A stretch of DNA of 64,000 nucleotides from NCBI GenBank assembly GCA_958295665.1, contig OY282558.1:326651106-326715105 (forward strand), in the 5' to 3' direction. Source of the stretch: Tipula vernalis. Its lineage: Eukaryota > Arthropoda > Insecta > Diptera > Tipulidae. Under the pieces are notes generated by a model. It made no database searches. It had not been told where the DNA came from and saw nothing but the letters and a program-made list of their open reading frames with translations. Of the stretch, positions 11,004 to 22,769 are shown piece by piece (within the stretch, counting starts at the first letter, position 1; every line of letters begins with the position of its first letter). The translations under genes and the position numbers were made by a program.

Positions 11004-11739
11004 TATTTATTTACAACCGCACGAATTGGGCGGCATATCGCCGCATTGAGTTGAGATTCGAGAGCAGACTGATTTGATTTTTATTTTGTTTTGTTTTGTG
11101 TTGGTGTATGGTCTGGTCATTCGTGTTCGTGAATTGTCATGCTGTGATTGGTTCAGCAGACCATATTTATTGTACCACTATTTATTGTATAGTGAATGGT
11201 GAGTGTGTGAAGCGATGTATCGTTGAGCGGCCAGAAAATGTTGTAGTGGTGATTGGGTCAGCTCGGACGCCTCTCTCTAGTTGATAAATTGTGGCGGAAA
11301 ACGAATGAGTGAGCCGCTACAATTTTTTATGAGAATGGTCATTCTACTCTTCTCCCTGTGTTTTTAGGTAATACGATTTTTTTTGGAAGGATGAAGTATT
11401 CAGTAAATTTTTTGTCTTTTTCATGCACATTACGATTAGTATAAATTAGTATAACCCATAAATTTAGCTATTATTGATTCGATTCATTAGAGATTTTAAA
11501 AATTAATGCCTAAAGGTATATCTTAAGCTGTGTTTTTTTATTCGCTCCAGATAGCTGCTATCGAGAGCTGTCATATAAAAAGTGGCTCCCGATAGCGCTC
11601 CGTATAAATAAGTTTTCGCTAAACAATTGAATTAAAAATGATAGTTTGATGTTAAATAAGTTTAGTTTACCAATAAATAGCGCTTCAAATTTAAATTTAG
11701 GCATAGAAAAATGACGGCTTTAACGGAAAAAACATAGCT
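11004..11739. other. Unassigned, possible solo LTR
   Basis: CCGCTACA ending at 11322 gives TGTAGCGGCTCACTCATTC on the minus strand, resembling the LTR edge TGTAGCGGTTCAATCATTCA of the Gypsy element at 55389. A solo LTR of a related element could occupy about 11010-11322, but its other end was not found. The + ORF at 11096 lacks recognisable similarity. The rest shows no gene. Confidence 0.3.
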
Positions 11740-12168
11740 TAAGACACATTTGGCAAATTTAAAATTTTGTGACGTTTTAATCTTTTCCTCGTTGGGGTAG
11801 TGAGAAGCTTGCTTGCCAGATCGTTTGAATTAATTGTCAATTTTGAGTGATACCTGTAACTGAAATACCTAATTTCTTCCCGTATTGTTGGGATCTGTAG
11901 ATCCCTGTGAATTATATCGTTTAATAGGAACCATGGTCCATCTGGTATGATTCTTAGAAATTTAGACTGGAACCGCTGAAGAATGTCCAAGTTCGAGTTG
12001 CTGGTCGTTCTCCACAGCTGTATACCCTATGTCCAGATAGGTTTTATTACCATTTTATAGAGGAGTAGTTTGTTTTCAATCGATAAACTTGATTTTCTGC
12101 CTATCAGCCAATACATTTTTGTCAGTTTCATTCCCAAATGCTTTCTTTTTGGCCATATATGTTTACGT
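11740..12168 (-). pseudogene. Jockey-like LINE reverse transcriptase, 3' part
   Basis: On the minus strand: RKHIWPKRKHLGMKLTKMYW, then LIGRKSSLSIENKLLLYKMV, IKPIWT-stop-GIQLW and LDILQRFQSKFLRIIPDGPW, with IHRDLQIPTIREEI after it. This is the thumb and C-terminal region typical of Jockey-clade pol. One stop replaces Tyr in WTYGIQLW. The upstream half of the gene lies at 14173-14690, separated by a 2-kb insertion at the Arg-Lys codons of RKHIW. The element is 5'-truncated and dead. Confidence 0.85.
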
Positions 12169-14171
12169 CGGGTCCCGGTCATACTACGGCATATGGTTCA
12201 TTACGTCATATTCCAAAACGGCATATGGTTCACTATGGATATTTCAAAACGGCATATGGTACACTATGCCATATTTTAAAACGGCATATGGAACACTACG
12301 GCATAAAGGCACCCTAATGTATATTTCAAAACGACGAGTAATGTTACACCTTTGAATAAAGTTCAGAATCAAACTTCATTCTTGTTTAAAAATTTATAAG
12401 ATTTCTGACAATTTTCAATTTTCAATTTAATTCATTACAATAAAGTTGGAAAAGCCCACCATTAGAAATTCAGGATTGGTTTTTATTTCTAAAATAATTC
12501 TCAGGTAATAAGTAAATTTTACTTTCAGTGGGTGTTTATGTTGTTCTTCGACAGTTGTTTTTTTTAAATAACCTCAAAACTGGAAAGCGGTTTACTAACT
12601 GAAAATATATTACGTAGGTAAAAAAAACAACAAAAATTAATATTAAAATCTGGATATCCCCGCATATCTTCGTAAAAAATAACCCTTAAAGAAGGCCATA
12701 AAACAAACAAGCGAATTAGCTAATTACCTTGCTAATTATTTATTTTCGTAGACGATTTGTTCCATCTATTTGCAAATAATTTTATTTCATAAAACTAACC
12801 TCTAAACGTTGCGACAGAACGAAAAAGCTAAAGTGCTAATTATTTACAAATTTACTTCCTATAAGTGCTAATTACTTACAAATTATTTTTCCATTGGAAG
12901 AATAATTTTATTGAGTGAAGGGAAATTCTGCTAAGCCAAAGATAATTCTACTAATTGAGGAAAAATTCTATTAAGAGAATGGATTTCGGCATAATCGATT
13001 AAGTTCCAGATTAATTTAATGCTATTCCAGAACTCCATCTACAAAGCATTTTAAGATCCCATTTCCATCGCACTCTCGGTTAAGACACAGCCAAGTTCCA
13101 TCCTAATTCATCCACACCAATCGGTTAAGAAACAGCCAAGTTACATCCTATAATTGACCATATTCTGGAATTTTATCTAAAACCATTTTAGAACCCTATT
13201 TTCGTTGAATATGTTGGATTTCACTGTAATTGGTTAGGATATAAATACTTATAAACGAGTTCATTCTAGTTAATACAAAATACTTGAATAAATGTGCGAT
13301 TAGCCAATTATGTTGTTAACTTTTGATATTGGTACAAAATTGGTTCCTTCTTTAAAAATAATTTCAATGAATAAAAATAAACCTGAAGGGCTAATATACA
13401 TATTTTTACTTTTAAAATTAGATTTAAATAAAAATTAAAAATTATAGATATTATGCACTTCCCTATTATTTCTTCATTACCAATATTTTTATTTCAATTG
13501 GGAGAAATTTAATTTCATTAAGTGAAGGAAAATTTTATTAGGTGAAATAAAATTCCAATAGGTAAACGGCAATTTTAGTAAGTATAGAGTAGCTTTATTA
13601 GTTGATGATTAAATCCATTTTAGAATCCCATTTCGATTGCACTTGTTAAATTTCATCATAATCGGTTGAGAAATAGCCATCAAAATTGGCCATATCGCAG
13701 AACTTCTTCAAAAAAACATTTTAAAATCACATTTCCATCGCACTTGTCGAATTTCATCATCATTGGTTCAGAAATAACCGAGTTCTATCCTTATAGCCAA
13801 TTTTCCAGAATTTCATCTAAAACTCATTTTAGAATCTGATTTCCATCATACGTGTGGAATTTCATCATAATCAGTTAATAAATAATTCTATTTCCATCGT
13901 ATATGTTGAGCTTCATAATATTCGGTTAATAAATAGCCAAGTTCCATCATAATTGGGCAAATTTCAGAACTTCGTCTAAAATCCATTTTAGTGTTCTATT
14001 TTCTTTGAAATATGCCATATTGTACCATATGTCATATTGAAAAATGCCATAGTGTACCTTATGCCATAGTGTAACATACGACGTTTTGAAATATGCCGTA
14101 GTGTACTGTCATATTTTCATAATCCATTTTGAAAAATTCCGTTTTGAAATATGCCATGTTGAACGGATCCC
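12169..14171. mobile_element. 2-kb hAT-like non-autonomous element
   Basis: This stretch splits the Jockey gene, and removing it joins the frame. It is flanked by an 8-bp duplication, GTTTACGT (12161-12168) and GCTTACGT (14172-14179), with one mismatch. Eight bp is the hAT (and P) rule. Ends are inverted: CGGGTCCCGGTCATAC at the left, and reverse complement of the right CGGGATCCGTTCAACATGG. Both subterminal regions carry short repeats. The interior has no transposase but contains several copies of a 60-70-bp degenerate unit (CCATTTCCATCGCACTTG, then TTTCATCATAATCGGTTAAG, then AAATAGCCAAGTTCCATC) between about 13030 and 14000. Confidence 0.8.
12181..12345. repeat. Left subterminal repeats of the hAT-like element
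   Basis: The unit CAAAACGGCATATGG followed by TTCACTATGGATATTT recurs about five times with variation (12186, 12217, 12247, 12279, 12330). The right subterminal region at 14015-14165 carries the same unit in reverse complement (GAAATATGCCATAGTGTAC and similar). Such clustered motifs are typical transposase binding sites. Confidence 0.75.
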
Positions 14172-14172
14172 G

Positions 14173-14699
14173 CTTACGTCATGTTAGTCGTTTGTCGAGG
14201 TGAATACCTAAATATTTTACTTCATCAGTTTGAGGCCATATCCTGGTTATTCATTTGTATTGGTGGACATGTACCTCTTCGCATAGTAAAGGTTACATGA
14301 TTAGATTTAGTATCATTAACTTTAATTTGCCATTTTTTCATCCATGCTTGAATACTGTTAATATTTTCCTAAAAACTTTTGTAGTTTTATTGGGTCTTCA
14401 TGTGATGAGAGTACTGACGTGTCATCTGCAAATGTTGCGACATTTACTTGATTAGAGAGATAGATATGATGTTAAGATCATAGATATGATGTTAAGATTC
14501 TGTAGAAATCATGTGGCAACCATCGCTTAATTTGGATTGTAATCCCATATGCTACACCTTGTCAAAAGCTTGTGCAATGTCTATCAATAAAGCAGAACAA
14601 TATCTTTTTTCCTCTAGGGCTTCTTCAATTACTTGAACTATTCTCTGTACTTGTTCTATTTTTGAGTGTTCTGGCCTAAATCCAAACTGAGCAAAATGA
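14173..14699 (-). pseudogene. Jockey-like LINE reverse transcriptase, middle part
   Basis: Minus-strand blocks: QFGFRPEHSKIEQVQRIVQV, then IEEALEEKRYCSALLIDIAQ and AFDKV (catalytic motif A) followed by a stop replacing Trp. After a deletion come VATFADDTSVLSSHEDP (the ADD catalytic motif) and DEVKYLGIHLDKRLT ending at the insertion site. The continuation lies at 12168-11740. The segment between motif A and the ADD block is largely missing. A 19-bp tandem duplication (GCAAAATGAATTGAA at about 14688 and 14707) lies where LINE sequence meets copia sequence. Confidence 0.85.
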
Positions 14700-15160
14700 A
14701 TTGAAGTCAAGCAAAATGAATTGAAAACCTATACAAGCAAACAATTTAAAGTGAAGGATTTACTTAGTGCTACGGATTGCATAGGCATACACTTCACATA
14801 TGAAACAAATGCAATTTGTTTCGATCAGTAGAACTACATAACAAAGATTCTCGCAAGGTTCAACATGGAGGACTGTAATCGATTATCACTCCCAGCGATT
14901 CAAATCAGAAATTGTCATTTTCATTTTTCAATGTCCCCAAAAACTAAAGAGAAACAAATGAATGATATCGAATTGCACAAACATTCCATACCAGCTCTTA
15001 GTAATTTACTAAATTTAGCTCAAGATGCTAAACAGGACAACATTTTGCAGTGAATGATGTAAGTCACTTCAACTCAAATTTTGGGGCCACACACTGAACA
15101 GCAGTAAAGCTTATTATCAGATATATCAAAGGAACATAGCATATGAAATTGCTTTCAATT
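14700..15160 (+). pseudogene. Ty1/copia reverse transcriptase, block 2
   Basis: KQFKVKDLLSATDCIGIHF, then YITKILARFNMEDCNRLSLP (copia: YI-KIL-RFNM-CKPV-TP) and, in another frame near 15100-15140, AVKLIIRYIKGT. It continues the protein begun at 10400 and precedes the RNase H block at 17075. Stops and frameshifts are present. It ends just before the foldback element at 15184. Confidence 0.8.
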
Positions 15161-15183
15161 AATGGTTTTTGGTATTAATGGTA

Positions 15184-15730
15184 AAATTTAATTATTCCGT
15201 GGGGGAAATACATTAGTGTTAAAATTAGTAACCCCCCTCTCCTCCTTGTATGTTGGGCGGGGGGTAACTTTCAACCTAAAATATGAACCCCTATTTTTTA
15301 TTGCAGATTCGGATTCTACGGCTAAAAATACGTAAGATTTGACTGAAACGTTTTTTTCGATTCATGATAGATGGCGCTGTAATTGACGATATTCGTCACT
15401 ATAACAATAGGGTTACGATACTGAGAAGCCATTTTCAGTAATTGAAAATTTAAGAAATACAAATTGTTTAAGACTAACTTCGTGTATTTACAATGAATCG
15501 TTTGCGTAGGTTCTCAGTAGGAGAAATCGAAAAAATTAAATATCGTCCATTACAGCGCCATCTATCATGAATCGAAAAAAATGTTTCAGTCAAATCCTAC
15601 GTATTTTTAGCCGTAGAATCCGAATCTGCAATAAAAAATTTGGGTTCATATTTTAGTTTGAAAGTTACCCCCCAACCCCCCACCCCACCTACAAGGAGGA
15701 GAGGGGGTCCCTACGGAATAATTAAATTTT
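15184..15730. mobile_element. Foldback element with about 200-bp arms
   Basis: The left arm (15184-15400) and right arm (15535-15730) are reverse complements with scattered differences. Both include GCGCCATCTATCATGAATCG (right arm) or its complement, ACGGCTAAAAATACGTA, CTCTCCTCCTTGTA and the outermost AATTTAATTATTCCGT. The left arm carries a short extra segment near 15207-15230. There is no ORF. The CCCCCC/GGGGGG blocks make it prone to form a hairpin. Confidence 0.85.
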
Positions 15731-15833
15731 GATCTATACCATTTTTTTCGTAGAGTGCTTATTTTCCGAGATATTTGAGTGTATCAGGTTAAAAAAATCA
15801 ACCGGTATATAAAATTCTACTTTATATATAGAT

Positions 15834-15855
15834 GTATATATATATATATATATAC

Positions 15856-15940
<85 letters not shown>
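15834..15940. repeat. (TA)n microsatellite
   Basis: About 107 bp of alternating TA with one CG interruption near 15855. Translated ORFs here are poly-YI and meaningless. Confidence 0.98.
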
Positions 15941-15944
<4 letters not shown>

Positions 15945-16234
15945 TAAATACGCAGACTTATTAAAACTAATTAAAAATCCTTACGGTCAAAATTTATCGT
16001 ATGTAAAATCTTTGGCCAAAATTACTTGCACGAAAAATTCCGCCATCGCTTTGTCTACCGGTTGCTCTAATGTCGCAGGATATAAAATGGTAATCGTGTT
16101 CAGAGATAGCTAGAAAAACTATAAAATGAGTTTTCTTATAATTAAAGAATTCAGATCCTCCTTTAGCTGGTGCCTAAAATAGTGACATAAAATTAGAAAT
16201 TCGTATTATTTATTAATTAAAACTAATCGATATA

Positions 16235-16822
16235 CCTCGATTATTACGTTTCCCATCAGTTGCTCCTATGCAATTGGGAAAATTCCATTTTTTGTGAAAG
16301 CCTTTCGCAATATTAATAAAATTTTCTTCCATAATTTTAGGAAACACTAAATCTCGTAAGGATTTTGTTATGGCAGCGGTGGTTTCTTGAATAGTCCGAT
16401 GCACAGATGCCGGTGAGCACTTGTAGGATAGTGCCAAACTCCGTTGTGACTCGCCAGTAGCCAAACATCTAATAAAATATCAAATTACATATTGAAACTT
16501 CACTATAGCACAAAACAAATATGACTGTTTTACTTTAATGTTATAGCCAAATGAAGGTTCACACTTAGAAAGTATTCTTTTGAATATCGGCCCCAATTAA
16601 CAACATTAACTCTTCCATCTTGGTGGCACTCATTCTCAAGTAGTTATGGAATAGTTTCTCATCATCCAGAGATTTCATCCTCTCAACTATTGTGCTATGA
16701 GCACCACTTTCATTCCTCTCCTTGTAGAAAGGACGAACCCAATATTTTCTTTTTTTTTGATTGGGGAACAAGTTTTTCATCGCCAGAATCACTCTCAGTG
16801 CTACTTGAAAATATAACGGCAT
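16235..16822 (-). pseudogene. PIF/Harbinger transposase fossil
   Basis: Minus-strand order matches HARBI1-type nucleases: KKRKYWVRPFYKERNESGAH, LFHNYLRMSATKMEELMLLI, then, after a 100-bp gap, CLATGESQRSLALSYKCSP, RTIQETTAAITKSL and WNFPNCIGATDGK (the first catalytic Asp). The gap 16465-16564 ends TTTTATTAG and may be an intron, but about 20 residues expected before CLATGES are absent. The sequence is lost after the first Asp, so the remaining catalytic residues are missing. TIRs were not found. It may represent the enzyme class that moves the TAA-flanked elements at 3372 and 40442 (inference). Confidence 0.8.
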
Positions 16823-17074
16823 ATGTATATAATTGCCATTAGTTCCTCAACAATATCCATTTTTAATAAAATTTAATTTTAATAACAATCAAAACACAAA
16901 GTTATAGGTTATGAAATCTCGAAACTTAAAAAATAAATAAATACAAATTCGGAGTAACGACTTGTTGCTGTTTCACTCACTCTTATGTTAATTTTTTTAT
17001 TCCTTCCTCTTTTTAGTTTGACTAATTTTCTCGCCTCTCCATCGTGAAAACCATGTTTTAAACGACGCCAAATT
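16823..17074. other. No gene recognised
   Basis: AT-rich spacer between the Harbinger fossil and the third copia block. Nothing recognisable. Confidence 0.5.
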
Positions 17075-17510
17075 GTTTGACCGGCTACTGTGATGCGGAT
17101 CGGGCATCAGAAACAGATAAAAGGAGATCGCTTCCGGTTATTAATTTAAATTATCAGGTGCTCAAGTTTCGTGGGCGAGCAAGCGTCAACCGACTATCGC
17201 ATTATCTAGTAAAGAGGCTGAATATATGTCACATTCCTATGCAAAGAGTGAAGTAATATGGTTGAAAAACCTGATCAACGAATTGGATCAGGATGAGCGT
17301 GAATTGATTGTACCAACTATTGCGACAGTCAAAGCGCGTTCAATTTGGAAAGTACCGAGGGTTATAATAGGCGCACAAAACATTATACCACCAACACATC
17401 TGTGAAAAAATTGAACCTGGGGCCATAAATGTAAGATAACTTCCAATGGAAAAGTCAGCCAATCTATTGACCAAAGCTATTTCCGGACCAAAGTATAGTT
17501 AAATAAACAT
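17075..17510 (+). pseudogene. Ty1/copia RNase H, block 3, with probable LTR start
   Basis: TGYCDADRASETDKRRS is the copia GYSDADWAGD block with Trp changed to Arg. It is followed by SWASKRQPTIALSSKEAEYM and VIWLKNLINEL, all RNase H motifs. The gene decays after 17330. TGTTGTAAGAGAAGATTG at 17514 has the form of a copia LTR start (TGTTG), just after the expected pol end. A DD41D element at 17592 then interrupts it. This block completes the RT-RNase H order begun at 10400. Confidence 0.85.
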
Positions 17511-17591
17511 AAGATGTTGTAAGAGAAGATTGTTTATAGTTTTCTGTGTTGTACATTAGACAACCTCTTTTCTGTTTAGATGCCAGATATA

Positions 17592-19444
17592 CAGGGTGTC
17601 CGGGTTTGGGATGCTGATCCGTCATGGGGTGATTCCTTGGTTCATTCTGAGAAACAAATCGTATGTGGAGGGGGGATCCATTTTTGATATCCTTTGAGAT
17701 ACAAGGTGTTTAAAAAATTTGGTTCAGAAAAAAAGTACACCCAAATATTAAACTGTAACTTCCAAAATATTTATCGGAGAGCAACCAACTTAGTCTTATT
17801 TGGTTGGTAATCGTATAGGCTATTATTAAGGTTTAAATGGTTATCTTGTATCTGCATCCGTTTGAGAGCTATGGTGATTTAAAGTAAAAAATAATAATAT
17901 TTGTTTTTTATAAAATCGAGTTTTTCTAAAAAAAAAACCGTTATAATTTTTTCTTTTGTTTATTTAATTTTAATTTGTCATGATCTCCTCTACAATCCCC
18001 CAATACATTACTTGTACCCACGTGCCATAGTTTTCTTCGTATTCCGTTTATTCTCAATCTAATTAAGAGATGTTATAGTGTTAATATTTTACCAATTTTA
18101 TTTTGATCTGTAAAACAGTAGGCGATGATTATCAACTCATTTGTTTAAATGTTGAAAAAACAAAAACTAAATATTTTCAGATTCAGTCATTATCATTAGT
18201 TTCGAGATAATATCTAGTGTTGTATCAGTGTTGTGAATCAAAATTTTAATTAATTTAATAAAATTAATATTATAATGGCACAGTTCTCAGGTGAGGAGTA
18301 CATTGATATCCATTTTGTTTACGGATTTTGCGATGGTAATGCAGCACGAGCTCGCAATGAATATCAACTCAGATTTCCAACACGTTGCATTCCTGACGCA
18401 AGAGTATTTATAAATATTCATAGGAGACTGCCAAATATCGTAACAAGATCGAATAGCTGGGCGGAGCCCCATTCAGTCTCACCAAACCATTTGGATGTCG
18501 ACGAAGGTATAATCCGTAATGTAACAGCAAATCCTTCTATTAGCATAAGGAAGCTCGCTTTACAATTAAACGTCTCTCGCTATCGAATTCATCAAGTATT
18601 GCACAAGGAGAATCTTCATCCATACCATACAACACCCGTTCAACAACTATTACCGATAGACCGCACTACAAGATTGGAGTTTTGTAATTTGTTGATGGAA
18701 AGGAATTTGGACAATGCAAGTTTTGTGAAACGTATCCTATGGACGGATGAATCTCAATTCACAAGAGATGGCATAACAAACTTTCACAATCTACACACGT
18801 GGGCTGCTGAAAATCCTCATTCGAAAAAACAAATATCATTTCAGCACCGATTCAGTGTAAACGTATGGGCTGGTGTAATTGGCGATAAATTAATTGGACC
18901 ATTCATATAACCACCTAGATTAAATGGTGAACGTTATTTACAATTTTTACAAAACGATTTGCCACTCCTTTTTGATGATGTTCCCATTTTAAGTAGATTC
19001 TCGCATACATACCAACATGATGGTGCACCTTGTCACTACCATAATAATGTTAGGAATTTTTTTAACGAAAATTATCCAAATAATTGGATTTGAAGAAATG
19101 GTCCAATTCATTGGCCTGCAAGATCCCCCGATCTTACGGTATTGGATTTTTATGTATGGGGAAGGATGAAGGCGACGTATACTCCAAAGAAATTGAAACA
19201 AAAGAAGAACTTATACAACGAATACACGCAGCAGCACAAAAGATAAGGGAAGAATTACCAAGAATTGAAATAACCTAAGGCATACTTAAACGAATATTAG
19301 CATGTATTCAATCACAAGGAGGACATTTTGAGCACCTTTTATAACTCCTCGACCCAAACTTTGTATTGAGGGATTGTAGAGGTTTTTTTTGAGAACCAAG
19401 GAATCACCCCATGACGGATCAGCATCCTAAACCCGGACACCCTG
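17592..19444 (+). mobile_element. Complete DD41D-type IS630/Tc1/mariner element (1.85 kb)
   Basis: Inverted repeats of 52 bp with one mismatch (17592-17643 and 19393-19444) start CAGGGTGTCCGGGTTT, and each end is flanked by TA. One transposase gene occupies the + strand. TIR identity of about 98 percent argues for a recent insertion, although the gene already has two internal stops and a frameshift. It lies just beyond the copia pol block, in what is probably the copia LTR. Confidence 0.95.
18275..19341 (+). pseudogene. DD41D transposase with two stops and a frameshift
   Basis: ATG at 18275. The N-terminus has a DUF4817-like HTH (EYIDIHFVYGFCDGNAARA), then a second HTH (SISIRKLALQLNVSRYRIHQ). 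Catalytic blocks: ILWTDESQFTRDG, QHDGAPCHYHN and WPARSPDLTVLDFYVWG, with 41 residues between the second and third Asp. TAA at 18908-18910 follows GPFI, TGA occurs in WI-stop-RNGPIHW (about 19091), and a one-base loss near 19175 shifts the end frame, which continues to GGHFEHLL. Relatives are common in insect genomes. If intact it would cut and paste the CAGGGTGTCC-ended element. Confidence 0.9.
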
Positions 19445-20939
19445 TATAAGCAAGTAGTATGCCCGGGTTTTTATATGGTCATAGTTTTACATGAAGTTCA
19501 ATAAGGATTCTTAGATAATAAACTTGTTTTGTTAATGGCTAACTAAAAATATCGTAAATTTATTATCCAATAAATACAAATTGATGAACTAACTAATTGA
19601 AAGGGTTTCATGGAAATGTGATGAACCGAATTTTAAAGCCGTTTTCTCAAAACTATTGAACCCGCTTTTACATATGGCTATAGGTGATATAACACCACCG
19701 CCAAGGATACTTAAAAAAAAATATGCTCCCAAATATAGTTCAACCGAGAGGGAAGGAACCATTCTGCTTCTTGACTAGAAATGTCATTATTGATGGATTT
19801 CTACGTCAATCTACTCCACGTAATTCAAAATGAATTTAATTTTTTTTTCGAATATTTATACTCCGGTACATAACTTCTCTTGTCAATGCTGATCACAAAA
19901 ATTATCACTAACGTTTAAACAATTGTATATGCTTAATAATTTTCAATTCTAGATCAATTTCAATTCACCGTTCTATCAATGTCAATTGAACCGAATCGAA
20001 AGCGTATAAAAACTCTTCCAGGTCTACCTAATTATTTATCGATTATGTGCTTACGAATATTCTTTCACCTTTTAAATTTACTCTCCACAACCACGCAATT
20101 ATCATCGTAGTGGCTTTCTACTAATTGACTCCGTAACTATACTAACAATAGTCTTGCAGAACAAGTAATGATTAATTATGAATAATAAAAACAAGATATA
20201 TTTGATAACTTCACAACAATTTATTTAATTTATTTTAAATCTTCTATTTTTTAATATTTAAATATATTTAAATTTAATTTAATTAAAGACTCAAATATTT
20301 TTACAATTTTAAATTCCATTTTTTCTTCCACGTTTGTTGTGCTGATGGTTTGATCAAGTAGAACTGTATGCCATCTCTAATTAAATTTTGGATCCATGCT
20401 TTAAATACTCTATTCAGAATGTTAATTCAAATTTCGGTATTTTTTTGTTATCACTGTTTTTATTTTTCACTTTCAAATCATGCATTACTATCTCTTAATA
20501 GAAAGATGCGACGGGAATTCATTCTTCAACTGATAATATTTGTTTTACTTACATAAGTACATTGTATTCATATGTACATACATATATGTAAATGATTGTT
20601 GATTTTCAACAGAAATCTGGACAAACAAAGAAATCCGTCATTACATTCCCACTATGAGTACACTTAGCGAAAACATTGAACTAAACGAACCATTGCGAGT
20701 TCAAAACTAGCGCTTTATTTATAGATTGGTGCTGTTCATTATAGTAAGCTTGAGTTGGATACTTGTATTTATGTTTCTTTTATCAACGGTAAATCCTAAC
20801 AATATTTCGCTTAGTCGATTAATAGAAATTGAAACAGAATGATAAATCATTCTAGCAAGTTGAGATTGTAATAAAAGGAAGTTTTTTGAATAAGTAAAAC
20901 GGTACGTTGCTGGAAAAGGAGTAGATGTTCTGGAAAAAG
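19445..20939. other. No gene recognised
   Basis: The first part may be the remainder of a copia LTR (AATAAAC near 19520 could be its polyadenylation signal). The rest is AT-rich with no ORF of note and no clear inverted repeats. Confidence 0.4.
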
Positions 20940-22400
20940 GAGGAATTTATCGCTATTTTGTGGTTATTTAATTTTCCGAGAAAAGAAATAGAGAAATTAC
21001 CACATGATTTTCTATATTCTGGAAGATTACCTAAAAATAATTATACTAACTGTCTAATTTCATCATTATCGGTAACAAATAAGCCAAGATAACCATGACC
21101 ATCATCATCATCACGATAGCCACCACCAAAATCATCACCATCTCCATGATAATCACTATCACGACAATCATCATCACCATCATCATCTCAATCCCCATCT
21201 TCATCACCATGACCCCTCCATCATCACCATCATCATTACCAAGACCATCATCATCTCAATCCCTTCTTCATCAACATGACCTTCATCATCATCAATCACC
21301 ATTATTTTCATCTTAATCATTCTTATTCTAAAACTCCATCTTAAAATCATTTGAGAATCCAACTTTCATCATATACGGCAAATTTTATCATTACCAGTTA
21401 TCAAAAATAACAAAACTCATTACCACCGCCAACATCACGATTATCGTCACCATCACCATCATCATCACCATCACTATCAACATATTCATCACCATAACCA
21501 TCACCATGACAAACACTCTACCCATTAATGTCACCGTCCCGATCGTCACCATTATTTTCATCCTAATGAGCCATATTCCATATATTCATTTAAAAATCAT
21601 CTTCATTTAACCATCACCAACATCAACACCATCATTATTGTAATGACCATCACGAACGTCATCGCCATCGCCATGATAATCACCATCACAACCAACATCT
21701 TGACTGTGACCATCATCACCATCATCAAAAACATCATCATCTTCATCACAACGATTATTATCATTTCCATCATTTCCACTTTCATTTTAAAATCATTTGA
21801 GAATCTCATTTCAATCGTACAATCAAATTTCATCATTATCAGCACCGACGTCATTACCATCATCAACATCTTTAGTTTCGCTATGACAACCACCATCACC
21901 ATAACAATCACCAACATCATAACCGTTGCCATGATAATCACCATAACCATCATCTCTCCATGACAATCAACATCAATATGGCCATCCTCTTCACCATGGC
22001 CAATACCATGACCATCAGCATTACCATGACCATCATCACCACAACCACCATGACCACCACCACAACCACCATAATCTTTTCCATCTTAATTGGCCATATC
22101 CCATTACTTCATTTAATCCTTAAAACGTATTTCATTTTTACCGTATTTATGTATCGAATGGATACATAAGGATTTTCGCTGGAAAATGATAATTAAAAAT
22201 CAAAATTAAAATGATCTTCCTTAAAAACTTAACAGATGTTTTCCGCAAATATTACATTGTCATTTTAAAATGTATCGAATCGATAAACGACACGTTTTAA
22301 GGGGTACAAATCATTTTAGAATACCATTTCCATCGAACAGAATTAATTTCATCATTGAGTGTTAAGAAGCAGTTCAGGGGATATATTCTCGTTCTATAAA
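20940..22400. repeat. CAT-rich repeat DNA related to the hAT-like interior
   Basis: 21090-22080 is dominated by irregular (CAT)n/(CCATCA)n on the + strand, giving Met/Val or Ile/Thr-rich meaningless ORFs. It is interspersed with the 60-70-bp unit seen at 13030-14000 (for example TTTGAGAATCCAACTTTCAT near 21350, again near 21800 and 22315). The whole block is therefore probably another copy of that element family in which a CATCAT segment has expanded. Confidence 0.8.
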
Positions 22401-22769
22401 AAAACCTAATGAAAAAATGTTTCCATCAATAGTTTCCATCAAGTCTTTTTCATTTATAACATTTCACACAACAACAATAAGCGGTTCTCGTTGTCCAACT
22501 GCAAATACACATTTTATCGTTTTATTCTACGTCGTTTACCAATACCCGCCATGGTGCTCACCGTATACTTTGTATGGGAACCGTTCAAATATTGCACATT
22601 TTAAAACTTCTAGTTATGTATCAAATGGAAAGGTGGTAAGATAAAACGAAAATGACTTCGGTCGTATATTTACGAAAACGAAATTATGTATATATCGAAA
22701 TGGAAATAAAAAAATTTACGACGACCGACGATAGGAAAAAATGTAAAAAAATAATCGAATTTACATGAT
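22401..22769. other. No gene recognised
   Basis: Spacer between the CAT-rich block and the piggyBac fossil. It may include an eroded N-terminal part of the piggyBac gene, but no motif could be confirmed. Confidence 0.4.

Noticed and set aside
9645..11007. A single element spanning from the TGCTGTGTGCC end at 9645 to the MITE
   Set aside because: No matching right terminus or TAA duplication was found, and the 10763-11003 ends differ.
15734..16113. Overlapping ORFs of poly-Tyr-Ile
   Set aside because: They are translations of a (TA)n microsatellite on both strands.
21095..22169. ORFs rich in Met/Val or Ile/Thr on both strands
   Set aside because: Generated by the CAT repeat, with no domain and no consistent start.
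22417..22644. 75-codon + ORF as a separate gene or host exon
   Set aside because: No splice signals or recognisable motif. It lies between a repeat block and a piggyBac fossil and may be chance.
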